DNA from: Polytrichum commune | Lineage: Eukaryota > Streptophyta > Polytrichopsida > Polytrichales > Polytrichaceae | NCBI GenBank assembly: GCA_950295325.1 | Contig: OX485803.1 | Location: 61,707,554-61,771,553, forward strand | DNA length: 64,000 nucleotides | Direction: 5' to 3' | Shown: piece after piece, positions 12,601-25,071 of the stretch | Position numbering within the stretch: the stretch's first letter is position 1 | Layout of the letters: every line of letters starts with the position of its first letter | Translations under genes and position numbers: made by a program | Notes under the pieces: model-generated | The model's database searches: none | Seen by the model: the letters and a program-made list of their open reading frames with translations, nothing else | Told to the model about the DNA's origin: nothing

Positions 12601-14308
12601 GCGCTTGGCTTTTATTTGTTTCAGTACCACATAACATATGGTACGTATCTACAAAACCCCAACACATAGGGATCTATAATAGTGTATAGGAGCAACTACC
12701 CTAGATGCCAACTCCAATAATTAGTGAGGGGTCCATCGAGCCTCTTGGTGAAGAGGTGAGGGCCCGAACCTACCTTTCCGGCTATACTCTTGGTTGGTGT
12801 GAGTACATAGAAGATGGCATAGTTCAACAACTTGAGTGTTGAAACGTAATTTCCACATGAGAATGGTAGGGTCCCAATCAGGGTTGTCACAAGAAATCAA
12901 GAGACAATGCCAATCTTTATGGTTGTTGTGAATGAGGAACGCTTCGCCTTGACTATAGCCTCCAGCTCATATGTGTTTATAGTATAAGGCTACGAAACAA
13001 GTGCTATTGCCTCATGTTGGAGGTGATCCTTTTGGTGTACGCCGTACGGTTGTTGACACAATAGATGTGACTATAGAGTAGGTTGTTGACTATCACACAA
13101 TTGTGATGGTGATTGTTGATCAATGTTTTGGGGCATGTTGGTTGGTTGGTTGATTGAAAGTTGATAGGGCAAACTAGCATGGAGCTATTTGATTAGTGGA
13201 TTTTTAATTATTTTTTAATTTTTTCCGAGTAGGCCCATCAAAAGTTCACCATGCAAGTATAATGTGTAGCCATTTTGATTGGTTAAAGGTTCCCTATTAG
13301 AAAATTATTGACACATCTCCCCCACCCCCTCCCCCTTCATGTTCATGGATGTGATGGAACGTGATAAACCTTGTGTCAACCAATGTTGGATAGGTCTTTA
13401 GGTGATTGCATGGTATTAACCTAGGGAGGGGGGGGGGGGTTGCAAAATATACATATGGTATGGGTATTATTTTTCTTAGCTTTGTAAATATGCTAGGCGT
13501 ATTATTCTTATACTCCGAGTTGTATTTCTACCTTTAAGCTCATAGTCAATTATAATGAAGTGGGTAATTTACAAGAAGTCCAAATGAATATTTTATTCAA
13601 TATGTGAGCTAAATGGTAATCCCACATTGTCCAAGGATAACTTCACTAAAATCAAGTATGGTATGTTGCATGTCAAACCTAAAGTTCGACTATATAGAGC
13701 CGGGGATAATGATTACTCATTGAGTGTCCGGGATTGTTTGACTTTCAAGCAGGAGTTAAAGGAGTGAAGGAAAGAGGGATAACAAAAGAAAGTCACCTAA
13801 AACATTGACCACCAATACTTGGTATTTGGGAAGGGTCTATAGCATGCACCACAAAATTGGCAACATATGAATTGATTATCAACAACTAACTGACCTCTAG
13901 AACCGGCTTTCCAATGTGGAAATAAGGTTATGTTGGTATGAAAATAAGTATGGGTCAATGTGGACCTACAATTTGACAAAGCATTTGATGGTTGAGTTAG
14001 AAACCATCATTGCATTGACTATAATGACTTTTATTGTATAAACAAATTTGTATGAGTCACATCCAATGGATGAACACCTGTTCATTGATTTCATTAATGA
14101 TAAAATAAATATGTATTTTAAAGAGTATTTTAACTGTATGATCTTTCCAACGTATACATATGATTGGGGTCTATATGTTTTATTTATTTCTCACTTGTAT
14201 ATGTATTCAAGGGGATTTCCCAGCTAAATATTGTATGTATATCATTTTGTAAGAGGGGGAGAATCCTTTTTTTTAAGCCCTCCGCTAAGTCCATTTGTCC
14301 ATGCATTG
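9682..14308. other. Gene-free stretch with two poly(G) tracts
   Basis: No open frame longer than about 76 codons and no recognisable domain. Poly(G) runs lie at 11975-11991 (17 G, preceded by nine T) and 13428-13439 (12 G). Base composition is A/T-rich with frequent short homopolymers. Confidence 0.55.
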
Positions 14309-14871
14309 TTAGGGCCACTTCACACTATGGCCGAAGATTGAGAGGCCGTCGATTACCACCAATTAGATCGCAAGAAACCAAGAATTCGGCCTCTCGACCC
14401 TTTACACTAGAGGCCAAAGTCCAAAGGCTATCACAATTCAAAATGCCTACTTTTTTACCAAGGCAATGGACTCTCGAAAGAAGTTTGGGTTGGATGGGAA
14501 TGGAAACCCAAACTATAGTGGAGAAGCCATTGACTTTTTAAACAAATCAAACATTAGCAAGATCTTGGCCGTTAGATTGAAGGGGTTGTTTTGAACAAGG
14601 AATAAAGTGGGATATGCTCCTTCTTTCTTTGGACTTTGGGCTTGGCCTTAAGAGGCTTCACATCAGGGTGTATGTTTGACAAATTTCATGTGACGTTCAA
14701 CCTCAAATCCAAAGTGTCACGTGACGTTTTCAAAAAAAAAAATGAATGTCAATTGACATCTACATTTTATTTCAAAATGTCACCTCAATTTTTGGCTTAC
14801 ACAATATTTTAGAAAACTAATATTTTGAATAATAATAAAACAAACTTGATTTGTAACAAAAATAATAAAAA

Positions 14872-17106
14872 TCAATCGAGCGTAAGTATCCTTCGGTCTC
14901 GCGTGTTTCTCCAAATGTTGAAGATGGTAGCCCAATCCATTGCATCCACTTCAAGCCCACAAAGAGAAACCCGCATAAGAGCATCAAGGGTCTTCAAGTT
15001 CAACCTATTGCGCAAGTGGCTTTTGATTGCATTTTGTTTGGAAAATCCTCTCTCACAAATAGCTATACTTGATGAAATGAGTATAATTTTTTGCCAAAGT
15101 TGCATAAGTTTAGGCCAATTTGTATGTCATTCCAAATTGCTACCACATATGCGCCAAGCCTCAAATATCGTTTTGTTCTCACACTCATGTCGAAGTGTTT
15201 CCGTAAATTCCAAGAGTTCTCCCTTACACATGTCACTCTCTTCTTCAGTGTATTGAAACTTCAACAATATTCTTTCGAGCCACAATTCGGTATTTGTGAT
15301 TCGGTCACTATCATCGCTTGGATAATTACGAGGGCTGAAAAGTTTGGCCGCACTGAATATTGGAAGGTCTGGGAAACGATCGTTCAAAGCATGAACAACT
15401 CTTTGCACATAAGATGCACCCAACAATACACATTGTTGTAGTTCATTGGGCCCATCAATTGCCAATGCATGAATAATACGATCTCCTGTATTATTTTCAT
15501 AACTCAATTGAAGATTTTCTGCAGATTCTCTCAAGAATTTTCCCAAATTCTTGCTTGTACGACCAAACATAGGTCCATTCCCGGATAAAAAATGACGTGA
15601 TAAAATTGAAATGGTGATATCGATGGTTGCACTAATAGTTGTGATATCAACCATATCATACTGAAATTTGATATTCAATTTATTCAACTCTTGTAAAACA
15701 TCCACAAGTAAGTTCAAATAAAAATGAAATTTGAAAGAACACATAATCTCATACCAATGTGGTTCTTCATCTCTGAACAATTCCAATAATGCCGGCATGC
15801 ACTGTAGTAAGCGGGTCATAACATTACCTCGAGAAAGCCACCGTACTGTATGAATTTGTAAAACCACTACATAATCTTTTTCAAATACATCTTTCAACAA
15901 TCGTTTCAGCTCATTGCGTCGATTTGTACTACGGCCCACCCACTCATAAACTTTGTTGGCAAAACGATCCAACATTTGAAAATCTGGAAAAGATCTAGCT
16001 GCATCTCCTGCAGCTAAAGCCTCACGATGTGCAATACAATGCACATTTATGAGAGTTGGAACCTCTGCACGCATTCTAGCTGCTAGTCCTGTACGATGTC
16101 CCGTCATACTAGAAGCCCCATCAGTGGCTAGAGCTACTTGTTTTAGAGGCATCCAATGCATTTTCTCCAATAATCCAGTAACAACTTGATACATAGATTC
16201 AGCTGTACCATCTCGAAGAGCCAAAAGCTCAACAAATCTTGTAACATGAGGTCCTTTCCCATTATTTGATAAATAAACAACATAAACAATCAAATGTTGT
16301 TCAAGAGTTCGATCAGTGGCTTCATCTATCATCAAAGAAAAAAACGGAGAGGATTGCGCCTCTGATAAAAGTTTATCATTGAGATATTTTGAAATTGCCC
16401 ATAAAAATTCCAATGCTGCATATCCTGAAGTATATGAACCATATTCATCATTGACAGGCATATTTGGAGTTTGTAGTAGTGAAAGCAATTGGCATGTATC
16501 TTGATAAGTCAATATTGAACGATCATTCCATACTGTAAAATATAAAACTTTCATCACAGTGATGATTCTTGATTGTTCTCTATCTATCATGACATTCAGC
16601 CCTTGAATCACTGGAGGTGCATTTGCACGTTGAGGAAAATGTATATCCTCCCAACGAGTTACCGAATGTTTGTGATCAACACTCTTTTCATGAACCTTGA
16701 CAGCTGATTTTTGTAAACTTTTGCAACCAATGCCTGTCCCCCATCTGGATTCAACACGCATTTCTTGGCAAGCAGCGCATTTCATAAAACCTGTTGCTGG
16801 CCCATCATTTGGTCTATAATGTAATAACCATGGCCTACCAATTTTCCATGAAGCCTTAAAAACTCTTCGATACCTTTGTTGATTGGGAATGACATGAGCA
16901 GGTTCTCGAATTACATCATTTCCAACATCATCATCTGATTGAGATTCACTCTCATTATTCATGTTGAGAGAAAAAATTTCATGTTCAAATCCTGGAGTTT
17001 GTTGAGATGACTGAAATGAAGATTGAGAAGACACTCTTCCACCAAAAATCTCATTCAAATTAAGTTGACGAGCTCTTCCACGGTTGTTGTTACTTCCAGA
17101 AGCCAT
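14872..17106 (-). pseudogene. hAT transposase (TTF-type zinc finger, ZNF862/KIAA1586-like), one nonsense codon
   Basis: This is the transposase of the surrounding hAT element; it would bind the element ends and catalyse cut-and-paste transposition. The start ATG is at 17106. Residues 1-80 are Ser/Asn-rich and acidic. Residues about 95-150 form a TTF-type zinc finger (C110, C113, then His residues at 139-147). The catalytic core shows IDEATD (D261), ATDGASSM (D329) and VHCIAHREAL (C357, H360). Translation stops at TGA (15127-15129) after 659 residues. The same frame continues without a stop for 84 codons to 14872 and encodes the hAT C-terminal dimerisation block (SIAICERGFSKQNAIK, LDALMRVSL). 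Loss of that block should disable the protein. I see no frameshift, so it is nearly intact. ZNF862/KIAA1586-like relatedness is by recognition of motifs only. Confidence 0.88.
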
Positions 17107-17800
17107 GTGTTATGTCTGCAAAATAATTCAATTCTAATCATATAAATTTAATACACTCATCAACAAACAACATTCAAATTTCATTCTTATCCAATAACAA
17201 GTTAGTGAAAATTCCCCTACAATATGTTTTCAAATTCACAAAGCCTTTACATCATGAAAAGAATCCTGAACAATCTAATTTCAATGTGATGTTGGTGATG
17301 CCCTTGAGTATGTAGAATCACAAAGGCAAATTAAAAATAGAATGATTAATTTTATTCACAGTCACAAAGACTACACAATGCAAAGTGGAATTTTGTAAAA
17401 AATTCATAAATTAAGAAACATGAATTTCGTAAACAAATCATAAACCCCAACTTATGTATTGAATCCATCATGAATCTAGCCAAGGAAAAACAAGCTTCAA
17501 ACAAAATTGGCATCCCTATTCACAAGTTATGTTTCCAACTTCATGAAGGCTTGACATTATAGAAAAGAAAACCCTACTTATGTGAATTTCAATATGCAGA
17601 TGTTGAGTGAAATCCCGCCAGTGCATCGAATTACAAAGACAAATTAGGAAAATAGTGATTAACTTTATTCACAATCATAAAAACTACACAATTTAAAGTG
17701 AAATTTCCACAGAAGCTCCACCAAACCATATACAACACTGAAGGGGAAAAACTAGCCTTTCCACTGTATCAGAACAAAGTGCGCTACTGTATCAGAACAA

Positions 17801-18208
17801 ATTGTATCAGAACAAAATGCGAAACTATATCAAAAGTCAAGGCCAGTTATGTGTTTCTTAATAAAAATGAAGGTCCCTGACCTCAAATCATTTCAAACCA
17901 GCAGAGACTCGACTACGCGAATTACTGTATCCTATGTCACTCTCAGAAGCTACTTTATTAGTCTATACAACCAACTACTCCACCATCAAGTGTGCCCGTT
18001 TGCAATTGTATCAGAACAAAGTGCGAAACTATATCAAAAGTCAAGGCCAGTTATGTGTTTCTTAATAAAAATCAAGGTCCCTGACCTCAAATCATTTCAA
18101 ACCAGCAGAGACTCGACTACGCGAATTACTATATCCTATGTCACTCTCAGAAGCTGCTTTATTAGTCTATACAACCAACTACTCCACCATCAAGTGTGCC
18201 CGTTTGCA
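17801..18208. repeat. Two tandem 204-bp units in the hAT leader
   Basis: Unit 1 starts at 17801 and unit 2 at 18005, both with ATTGTATCAGAACAAA and running to GTGCCCGTTTGCAA. They differ at only a handful of positions, so the duplication is young. Extra short copies of TGTATCAGAACAAA lie at about 17766 and 17788. The open frame crossing both units (17849-18247) is internally repetitive and has no known motif, so no gene is called. Confidence 0.92.
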
Positions 18209-18379
18209 ACAAACTACTTCAGAATACGAAGAACCACAATTTCATGACAGAAAATCGACATTGTTCCCCAAAAACAAGAAACACAATATCTTGTCTTGGG
18301 AACTGAATGATTGCCTTCTCATGCAATGTAGACTCTAGAAAACTCTGAAGTATATTGACTCGCCTTGGTAATTTTGGCC

Positions 18380-18462
18380 TCACATTGGTTGGAAGCAAGA
18401 AAAACTCACATTGGTTGGAAGCAAGAAAAAACTCACATTTGTTGGAAGCAAGAAAAAACTCA
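18380..18462. repeat. Short tandem repeat, about 27 bp x3
   Basis: Three successive units built on CACATTGGTTGGAAGCAAGAAAAA, differing in the A-run length and one T. They lie in the hAT element's upstream (leader) side, just beyond the 204-bp duplication. Confidence 0.85.
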
Positions 18463-19849
18463 TATGGAGTGGAGGATGTGCAAGCACCACAGTGATACAA
18501 ACATTTGCCTCGCCATGTTCCTAGTTAGTCTCGCTCTCCGATCACCGTCTTAGCTCCCGGTTACAAAGGAAATTGCAAGAGCAAAGTTGAACTTAAGTAT
18601 GTGAGTGAGTGTAGGAAGTTCTCCTACTGTTATGGGTTATGTTTTCCGGATATTTGAGCTGCACTTTATAGTACTCAAGTAATACGTGTCATTTCAATTT
18701 CTAGTGTGTCAATTGACGTGTGGTTTTTTTCTTCACAAGTCACAGTACGTGTCAATTTCTAGATTGTGCGTGTCAATTGACGTGCATTTTTTTTTTGTGC
18801 AAGTTTTTGCGTGTCAAAAGAGAAAAACTTGCAAAAACTTTGTCAAACATATACGCTGCTTCACATTATGGCCGTCCAAGTTGAGAAGCCGTGGGAGTTC
18901 ATGGCCAAAGGTTTGGACTTTTGGGCTTGGCCTTTGGAGGCTTCACACTATGCCTGGCCAAAAGTTCCAATTCCTATCTTTTATTGGCTATTTTCAGCCC
19001 ATTTCTTTAAGCTCTCAACAAAGTTTGGCCATTCAATCCCACAACCTTTCGACTTGAACCGCCATAGTGTGAAGTGGCCCTTACACCCATCTCTATTTAA
19101 AAGCATCATAGAGGGCTCTCTATCCCAACCAAAAATACATGTTTTCTCCAACTATTTTAGCACATGTCATTCTTCTATTAGCTGTAGAGACCACATAAAC
19201 TCATCTAAAAACTACATTATAGCACTATCAAAGATGAAAACAAGTGCCTTCTCATATATAAGGAACTCCATATTGATGTTTTGCTAGAGAGTACGACCAG
19301 TGGAAGGGTTTGATAGCATGTGAGAATAGATTGAACACCATTACCATGAGTAAAATTTGGGTCTGAATCTATATCATGAGAAAATTAAGAACACATTTTT
19401 TAGCCATGTTGATAAGAAGCTCACAATTAGGGCCGGTTTACACTATGGACCATGAAGTCGGACCATGGAAGATGGCCTTTGTCAATGGTTTGAGTTCATG
19501 GTCCAATTTCCTTGGTATGACTTCATAAAAAATTAGTTTTGAGAGCCTTGGGCCCCTCGCTAGGTGTCAATCGAATGTGGACCAAGAAGAATGGCCATGC
19601 ACCAAAAAGTGAAGGTGCTGATTTTTTTAGTACATGCCCAAAAAAGGCAGTTTTGAAAGAAAAAATTTAGTTCTCTTGTCCATTCTCTTGTCTTCGCTTG
19701 GGCTTCACTTGTCTTCACTTCTTGTTAAATGTGTCGAAGATGTGGCTTGCAAATCTTCTCACAATATTTTTTACCAAAAAAAAATGAGCGATTCAATTTG
19801 TACATGTTCAATGTAATTTACATGTGACATGTACCTTGGGTTGTCACTA

Positions 19850-19945
19850 CATTAAATAGGATATTTAGTGTTTAATTATATTTGATGTTGTTACCACCCT
19901 ACCTTGCTCAACACTAAAGTTCAATTCTTTGATAATTAGTGATAG
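19850..19945. mobile_element. Partial copy of the CACTAAATA-type MITE
   Basis: ATTAAATAGGATATTTAGTGTTTAATTATATTT... to about CAATTCTTTGATA matches the left part of the complete element at 21682-21993, then similarity is lost. It lies inside the PIF-like element and is probably truncated or rearranged. Confidence 0.6.
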
Positions 19946-20042
19946 AAGATTTCCCATTGCGGTTCTTTTGACCACCCTGATCTACAGTCACTAAACGACT
20001 ATAGATTTTTCTTTTTCGTTTTGCAACTGTCATTTTAGTTTT

Positions 20043-20113
20043 TTGGGGCATATAATATACCGTTGGAAAGGTAATTTCAAGACCTTTCCAACAGTATATT
20101 ACAAGCCCCCAAA
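20043..20113. repeat. Foldback (hairpin) sequence
   Basis: TTTGGGG.CATATAATATAC.CGTTGGAAAGGT is followed by an 8-bp spacer and the inverse ACCTTTCCAACAGTATATTACAAG.CCCCCAAA. The arms are about 30 bp with few mismatches. It is part of the copy-specific middle of the PIF-like element and may be a small nested foldback element. Confidence 0.75.
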
Positions 20114-20719
20114 TTCCAAACATTGCAGTTGGTAGAGCACAAAAAACAAATCTGCACTCAAATTCTTGAGTTTTAGATGTCCCACGTTGTTTGGTGAAAC
20201 ATGTGGGAGCCGGTTTGAGGGGTAGGGCAAGTTAGTAATGGTATGTCTCATGGGCTATGATATGATTAAGGCACATAATGGGTAGAAGCATTAAAAATAT
20301 ATTAATATGGCATTTCTCTACCATGGGCCCTTGCCTTTTCCTACCACACCACCTCTCTCACCGCAAAACCCGTTAGACCATGTCAGTGCATTTATTAGGC
20401 TTTAAAATTTATATTTTGGGGACCTCGACCTTCATGGTCCCTCTGACATTTTTTCCTTAGTGTAAACCGAAATTGTCCCGGGAGAACTTTAGCAGCCCAT
20501 CAGCTGCCTTGCAGAGCCATGGTCCAACTTCATGGTCCATAGTGTAAACCGACCCTTGAGGTTCTACTTAAGATTCTCTACAAGGTAGTGTAGGATTGCA
20601 ATGCTTCCATTGACATCGATAACATGTAAGATGGTTCGGTGACACCTTATTGTGCATTCATTCGGGATTCTTTGTAACACTCATTGCTATAGTTAGGCTA
20701 TGGTGGGGGAATATGGACA

Positions 20720-20960
20720 CTATGGTGCAATGAACGGGGAGAATCCACTGCTAGTTACAAATAAACTGATTGAGTTTGAGAAATAACCAGTTGAAGTTCA
20801 AGACTTCAGAAAAATTACATATCATCTTAGATGAATCTAAAGAATATACCTCGAATAACCAAAGAAAAGCTGAATGATGTCAACATATAACTGGTTGGAC
20901 ATCGAAACACTAGGATCTCAATCAATTATGCCCAAAAATCTCCCCACACATGCTATGGTG
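20720..20960. repeat. Paralogue of 25420-26090 with an unoccupied MITE site
   Basis: The segment with GAGTTTGAGAAATAA, GACTTCAG, GAATCTA..AAGAATAT and GATGTCAACATATAACTGGTTGG aligns with 25440-25600 plus 26014-26090. At the place where the second copy carries the AGGTAGAAAT MITE, this copy reads straight through (ACATATAACTGGTTGG), so it preserves the empty target. Confidence 0.8.
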
Positions 20961-21681
20961 TTGTCCTCTAAAGAGTCTATATCTACCAACTACACCTCAT
21001 GTGTTGATGGGTAATGACATATGTATCGGAAGTGCCCATAAGGTAACAATGCCTTAAAGTAACATTCTTTTTGGTGACACCTATTTCTCATTTGTAAGTT
21101 GTTAACAAGATAATGCAACAATGCCATCAGGTATCTCATTGTTATATTCAATTAATTATATGCAACATTACGTGTGAAATAGCACCACTATGAATAATCA
21201 TAGTAGTCGTGTACGAAGGATGCAAGAATGCTTCAAGAAGAGCACCGACTTTGGCCAATCATAATGGCTAATTGGGGATCTACGTGCTCAACGAGGTAAT
21301 GTAAGAAGTGGTTCACAAAGGTGGGGCAACACCTTCATTTAATAAAAGACTCTTACATGTAATAAGGTTGATTTTGTGGCAAGTCTCACCTCCCAATCCA
21401 ACATTAATGGGACCCCCACCCCTAGTGGAGCGTAAAAAATTCATTTCTTAAAATAACTTTGCAAAAGTTTGTAGGTTGGATATGAATTTATTATTTTTTG
21501 AAAAACTTTGTGACATAGAATTTGTATAAATCTGCTAATCTATGGTTCTTTTTGAAATCTTGGTACATGCATTCCATGATAGTAGAAATATAGGTTTTTG
21601 TTTGCAACTTGGGATTAGGACTTGAAATGGGCATACAAAGCAATGTGGGTTCTCCTACATTATTCATTGATAGAACTATTA

Positions 21682-21993
21682 CACTAAATAGGATATTTAG
21701 TGTTTGATTATATTTAGTGTTGTTACCACACTACCTTGCTCAACACTAATTTCCAATTCTTTGACATTTAGACATAAGCGTGCCGCTACCTTCCCTAGTG
21801 CCACCTCCCTTAATATATCATTTTTTTCTCATATCCTTACCAACACTAAATTCAAACATGTAACTTCCACATATTACCATAGTTGATATTTAGTATTTGA
21901 GTTTACATTTAATGTCACTTACTTTTATAGGGTTATTGATATTTAGTGTATGCGCATATTTAGTGTATCGAACACTAAATATCGTATTTAGTG
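21682..21993. mobile_element. TA-target MITE with CACTAAATA ends, 312 bp
   Basis: The left end is CACTAAATAGGATATTTAGTG and the right end is the inverse of CACTAAATACGATATTTAGTG, flanked by TA on both sides (21680-21681 and 21994-21995). ATATTTAGTGT recurs several times near both ends as a subterminal repeat. No protein is encoded. The TA target fits a Tc1/mariner-type origin, but the CAC termini leave the superfamily open. Confidence 0.8.
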
Positions 21994-21995
21994 TA

Positions 21996-24521
21996 CTGAT
22001 GGTGCATCAAATACTATTTGTGAACCATATCCTTCTGTATGATGGATTCCAATTACTACTGAAATTATAATTCTACGATAATTCTATGATATGGTGAAGC
22101 AGGGATAGTAAGTTATAACACTTCATGAGTAATTAAACACTTTCTCTATTGAAAGCACGAGTTTAAGTCAAGAAGAATAGTAGCAACTAGATTGTTTTAC
22201 AAAGTGTTTGTTGTCAATGCAAAGTATGATAATGGTGATCAATCCTAGTTGTGCTCTCTCTCTCTCTCATGTTTATTGTCTTACTTCAATGCAAAATATT
22301 TTTCTTTGACAAAGAGTGTTTCCATACCATGTGTATAGAATTGGAAATTGTTGTGCCAAACCTTTGAGACAAGCCGTGAACTCTACTTGAATTCACATGA
22401 TTGACTATTGGATTGGTATTTTTCAAAATTTTACATGAAATATTGTATATTTTCTTTTGTCTAAATTCTCAAACTACCTAACCAAACCATGATATTTATC
22501 AGAATGCCCTTGCATTTGTACAAGTTGCCCTTCAATGGAATACCTTCACTAAACTTAGGGCAAATAAGATGGACACATGGCAAAGGTCTAAGGATGTAAG
22601 GGGAATTCAAGTATCCTTTGACCCTAATCCTTGTATGATGCAGTGCTCTTCTCAAATTCTTCCTTGCCGCGCTTGAGTTTTTCTTGGTACTCTACTATTG
22701 TTAAGGAGCATAACAATGTACAAGGAGACATGGCAAATCAAATATAGTAGAGATACTTTGTAGTCTTCTAGAGATACAATTTCTATCATTTTTGTTTGGT
22801 TATGACAACTATAACACATGGATGCAGACACATGTTGTATCCTCACTAACCTCCTAATCCATGTTTGGGGGTGTTTTTGGGACAAGCATGAGTGAGGCTA
22901 GACCTTCAAGTTAAACTCTTTATGTTTTTGATGTATAGGGAAGATTATAGTTTTTCCACTCGTTGGTTACACGCATGAGATATAAAAGTAATATTTTGCA
23001 CATGTATAGCATTTCCTACCTAGTACTTGAATACTTACCATAGCAATGATTCTACCGTAGCAATGATAACTCGAATCATTGGTATTATGTTTTTTTATTT
23101 TATTTTCAATCATGACCAATGAAATTACATTTGCAAAAAATCTCCATTCCTCTTATGCCTACATGTACTTGCATGGAAGGCTTTGTGGACTTGAGACACC
23201 TCAATAGTTTAAAGTTCTTCCTTGAAAAAAAGCTCATTCAAGGGGAAAAAAAATGGTTATAGTTTATGCTTTTTTTTGTATAGAATGAGCCTTGTTTTGA
23301 GGGGTGTCCCCACCTGCCTACCCATGGTGTCTCTCCATTGCTAACATCATAGTCATCTCACCTCCTCTAAATATGGGGTAAATATGTGAGCCTCTTACAT
23401 TTGAGTGTATTTAGTGAATTGTTTTTTTAGCTTTTTCCATCATATTTCACTAAGGTTTGTATATCAACCACAACAATCCTCAAACCGACACTTTGCACCA
23501 TAATCATAAGGTTTAATTACTTTTTTTCAGTATTATTATCACTAGTGTTATTTGAGGACTTCGATGTGATAGTGGTATATAGTGTTGCTTTTAGGGGCTT
23601 TCCGGTTATGTGTTGGTCTTGGATACGAAGACATGCATGTGTTAGATGGGCATGTAAAGTTATCCACCCACTTCCTCGTAAGTTGTGAAACACACAATTT
23701 GTGTGAGATGATGACCAATTCTAGATCGTGTCCGTACCCATTTTCCTCATATTTTTCAAAGATTATATGAATGTCTTATTCATTGTCAAAGTGAAGAATC
23801 TTCATGACATAAATTGATCATATACGTCCCCCCCCCCCCCCCCCCCCCAATTTTGTTGACAATTGAACCTAATAGTGGTTAACATATAATAAGCATGTAG
23901 TCCAAACTCTTCCAAACTTTATGTTTTTGGGTGCCTGCTCTTACATCCACATCCAACCACACACAACTTGGATATAGTTGCCCGAATACAAAAGTAACCA
24001 TAAAAAGGCTAACTCATACCAATTCATCAAATTGGAAGTTGTCCTCGATTCAAATCATCATAACTAAGATCCTCGTTTCTCCTCCCTTTCTAAAAGAGGA
24101 GTGGGAGCCAAGGGCTTAGGATTGTCCCTTCTAGGGTTTATATGAAACCATGCAGCTCGCCCAAAAGAGTTGCTGACTTTACAAGCTGGCATTTAGATGT
24201 GCAATTTTCTAGTATTAAAAACAACGCACTATACGGGTAGGACAGGCCACTGCACCATGGGTGCCGGGAAGCTATACGTATGCTCTTGAAGATTGAACAA
24301 TACTCAAGTCGAGTACAATCCGTTTTGTAAGAGTGCCCCAACATTAAAAGGGACATTATGCTCCCAAAATTTCCGAACCTATCACTAGTAGAAAACTATG
24401 TCCAAAAAAACCACAGCCAATATCGGTTGTGATTCTTTTTTGCATGGTTTTCTATTAGTGCATGGTGCAGCAACTTGCTCTTGAGCAATGTTATGACGTG
24501 AAGGCTGAAACACCCATAAGT
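21996..24521. other. No recognisable gene
   Basis: Only short accidental frames (64-77 codons). A short (TC)n run lies near 22254-22269 and a poly(C) tract lies at 23828-23848. Confidence 0.5.
23828..23848 (+). repeat. Poly(C) tract, 21 C
   Basis: An uninterrupted run of C, which is G-rich on the minus strand and the longest homopolymer G/C tract in the window. Confidence 0.95.
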
Positions 24522-24523
24522 TA

Positions 24524-24946
24524 AGGTAGAAATATCATAACCCATTAACCACCCTCTAGTTGTGCACTAGACCGCCGTCGTAGTGGTGAAGTGCCATTTC
24601 TAAAACGGAGCATGGCTCGGCGGCAACTTCAATGCGTGTACACTTAGTGTAGCCAATGGGAGTCAAGTGTTAACGTACACATGAGGTAACCGATTTGGGC
24701 GATGTTATGTATGGAAATGCGGATTACCGTGTTCGGTGTAGGGAGAATCTAGTGCACGAGTAGGGGGTTTGGACAACTTTCCACTTTGAAAAATTGTAGC
24801 ATTTTTTTGTATAGGGCATGAAAATATGAAACAACTTGCATTCTTCATGAATCCTTCTCGTCTATCTTGGGAAATTATCTCATGATTGTGAGACCAGATC
24901 TGCAATGCGAATCACCTTATTTTCACGGGTCATGGTATTTCTACCT
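24524..24946 (-). mobile_element. AGGTAGAAAT-ended MITE, copy 1 (423 bp)
   Basis: The ends are AGGTAGAAATAYCATAACC and the inverse GGTCATGGTATTTCTACCT, flanked by TA at 24522-24523 and 24947-24948. The interior includes CTAGTTGTGCACTAGACC and CACTTAGTGTAGCCAATGGGAG. It lies in the opposite orientation to copies 3 and 4. It is non-coding; the overlapping 66-codon minus-strand frame is accidental. Confidence 0.92.
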
Positions 24947-25036
24947 TAAGTCATGAGCGTCGTGTTTTGTGGTGTCTATATACTATTTTGTGTGCGCATT
25001 ATTATTGTGCTGCCAAGTTCTCGGATGTCACAACCA

Positions 25037-25071
25037 TCTTCCTTCCTTCCTTCCTTCCTTCCTTCCTTCCT
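25037..25071. repeat. (CTTC)n microsatellite
   Basis: About eight CTTC units in a row, directly visible. Confidence 0.95.

Larger units (their letters stand above)
14664..18858 (-). mobile_element. hAT-superfamily DNA transposon, about 4.2 kb, nested
   Basis: The left end begins CAGGGTGTATGTTTGACAAA (14664) and the right end is the imperfect inverse, CAGCGTATATGTTTGACAAA on the minus strand (from 18858). The flanks are an exact 8-bp duplication, CTTCACAT at 14656-14663 and 18859-18866. CAGGG-type ends and 8-bp duplications are hAT hallmarks. Inside is one transposase gene on the minus strand (17106 to 14872) with a 1.75 kb leader between its start and the right end. The element sits inside a PIF-like MITE. 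Exact target duplications and near-intact coding suggest a fairly recent insertion. Confidence 0.92.
14312..19080. mobile_element. PIF/Harbinger-like element (non-autonomous), host of a nested hAT
   Basis: The termini are perfect inverted repeats, GGGCCACTTCACACTATGGC at 14312-14331 and its reverse complement at 19061-19080. TTA flanks both ends (14309-14311 and 19081-19083), the 3-bp target duplication typical of PIF/Harbinger and Tourist-type elements. Without the hAT (14664-18858) and one 8-bp duplication the element would be about 566 bp, so it is a MITE. No transposase of its own is visible. The GGGCC...ACACTATGG start also resembles the elements at 19430 and 55838. Confidence 0.85.
19430..20555. 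mobile_element. PIF/Harbinger-like element, 1.13 kb, non-autonomous
   Basis: The left end GGGCCGGTTTACACTATGG is matched by the inverted right end (CCATAGTGTAAACCGACCC). The inverted similarity runs on for about 40 bp through CCATGAAGT.GGACCATGG. The flanks are TTA (19427-19429) and TTG (20556-20558), a 3-bp duplication with one change. It is a longer relative of the element at 55838-56765; the two align at both ends and in the block around ACCATGGGCCCTTGCCTTTT, while the middle (about 19640-20310) is specific to this copy. No transposase is encoded. Confidence 0.85.

Noticed and set aside
17849-18247. 132-codon frame in the hAT element
   Set aside because: It is produced by the 204-bp tandem duplication and repeats itself; no known motif.
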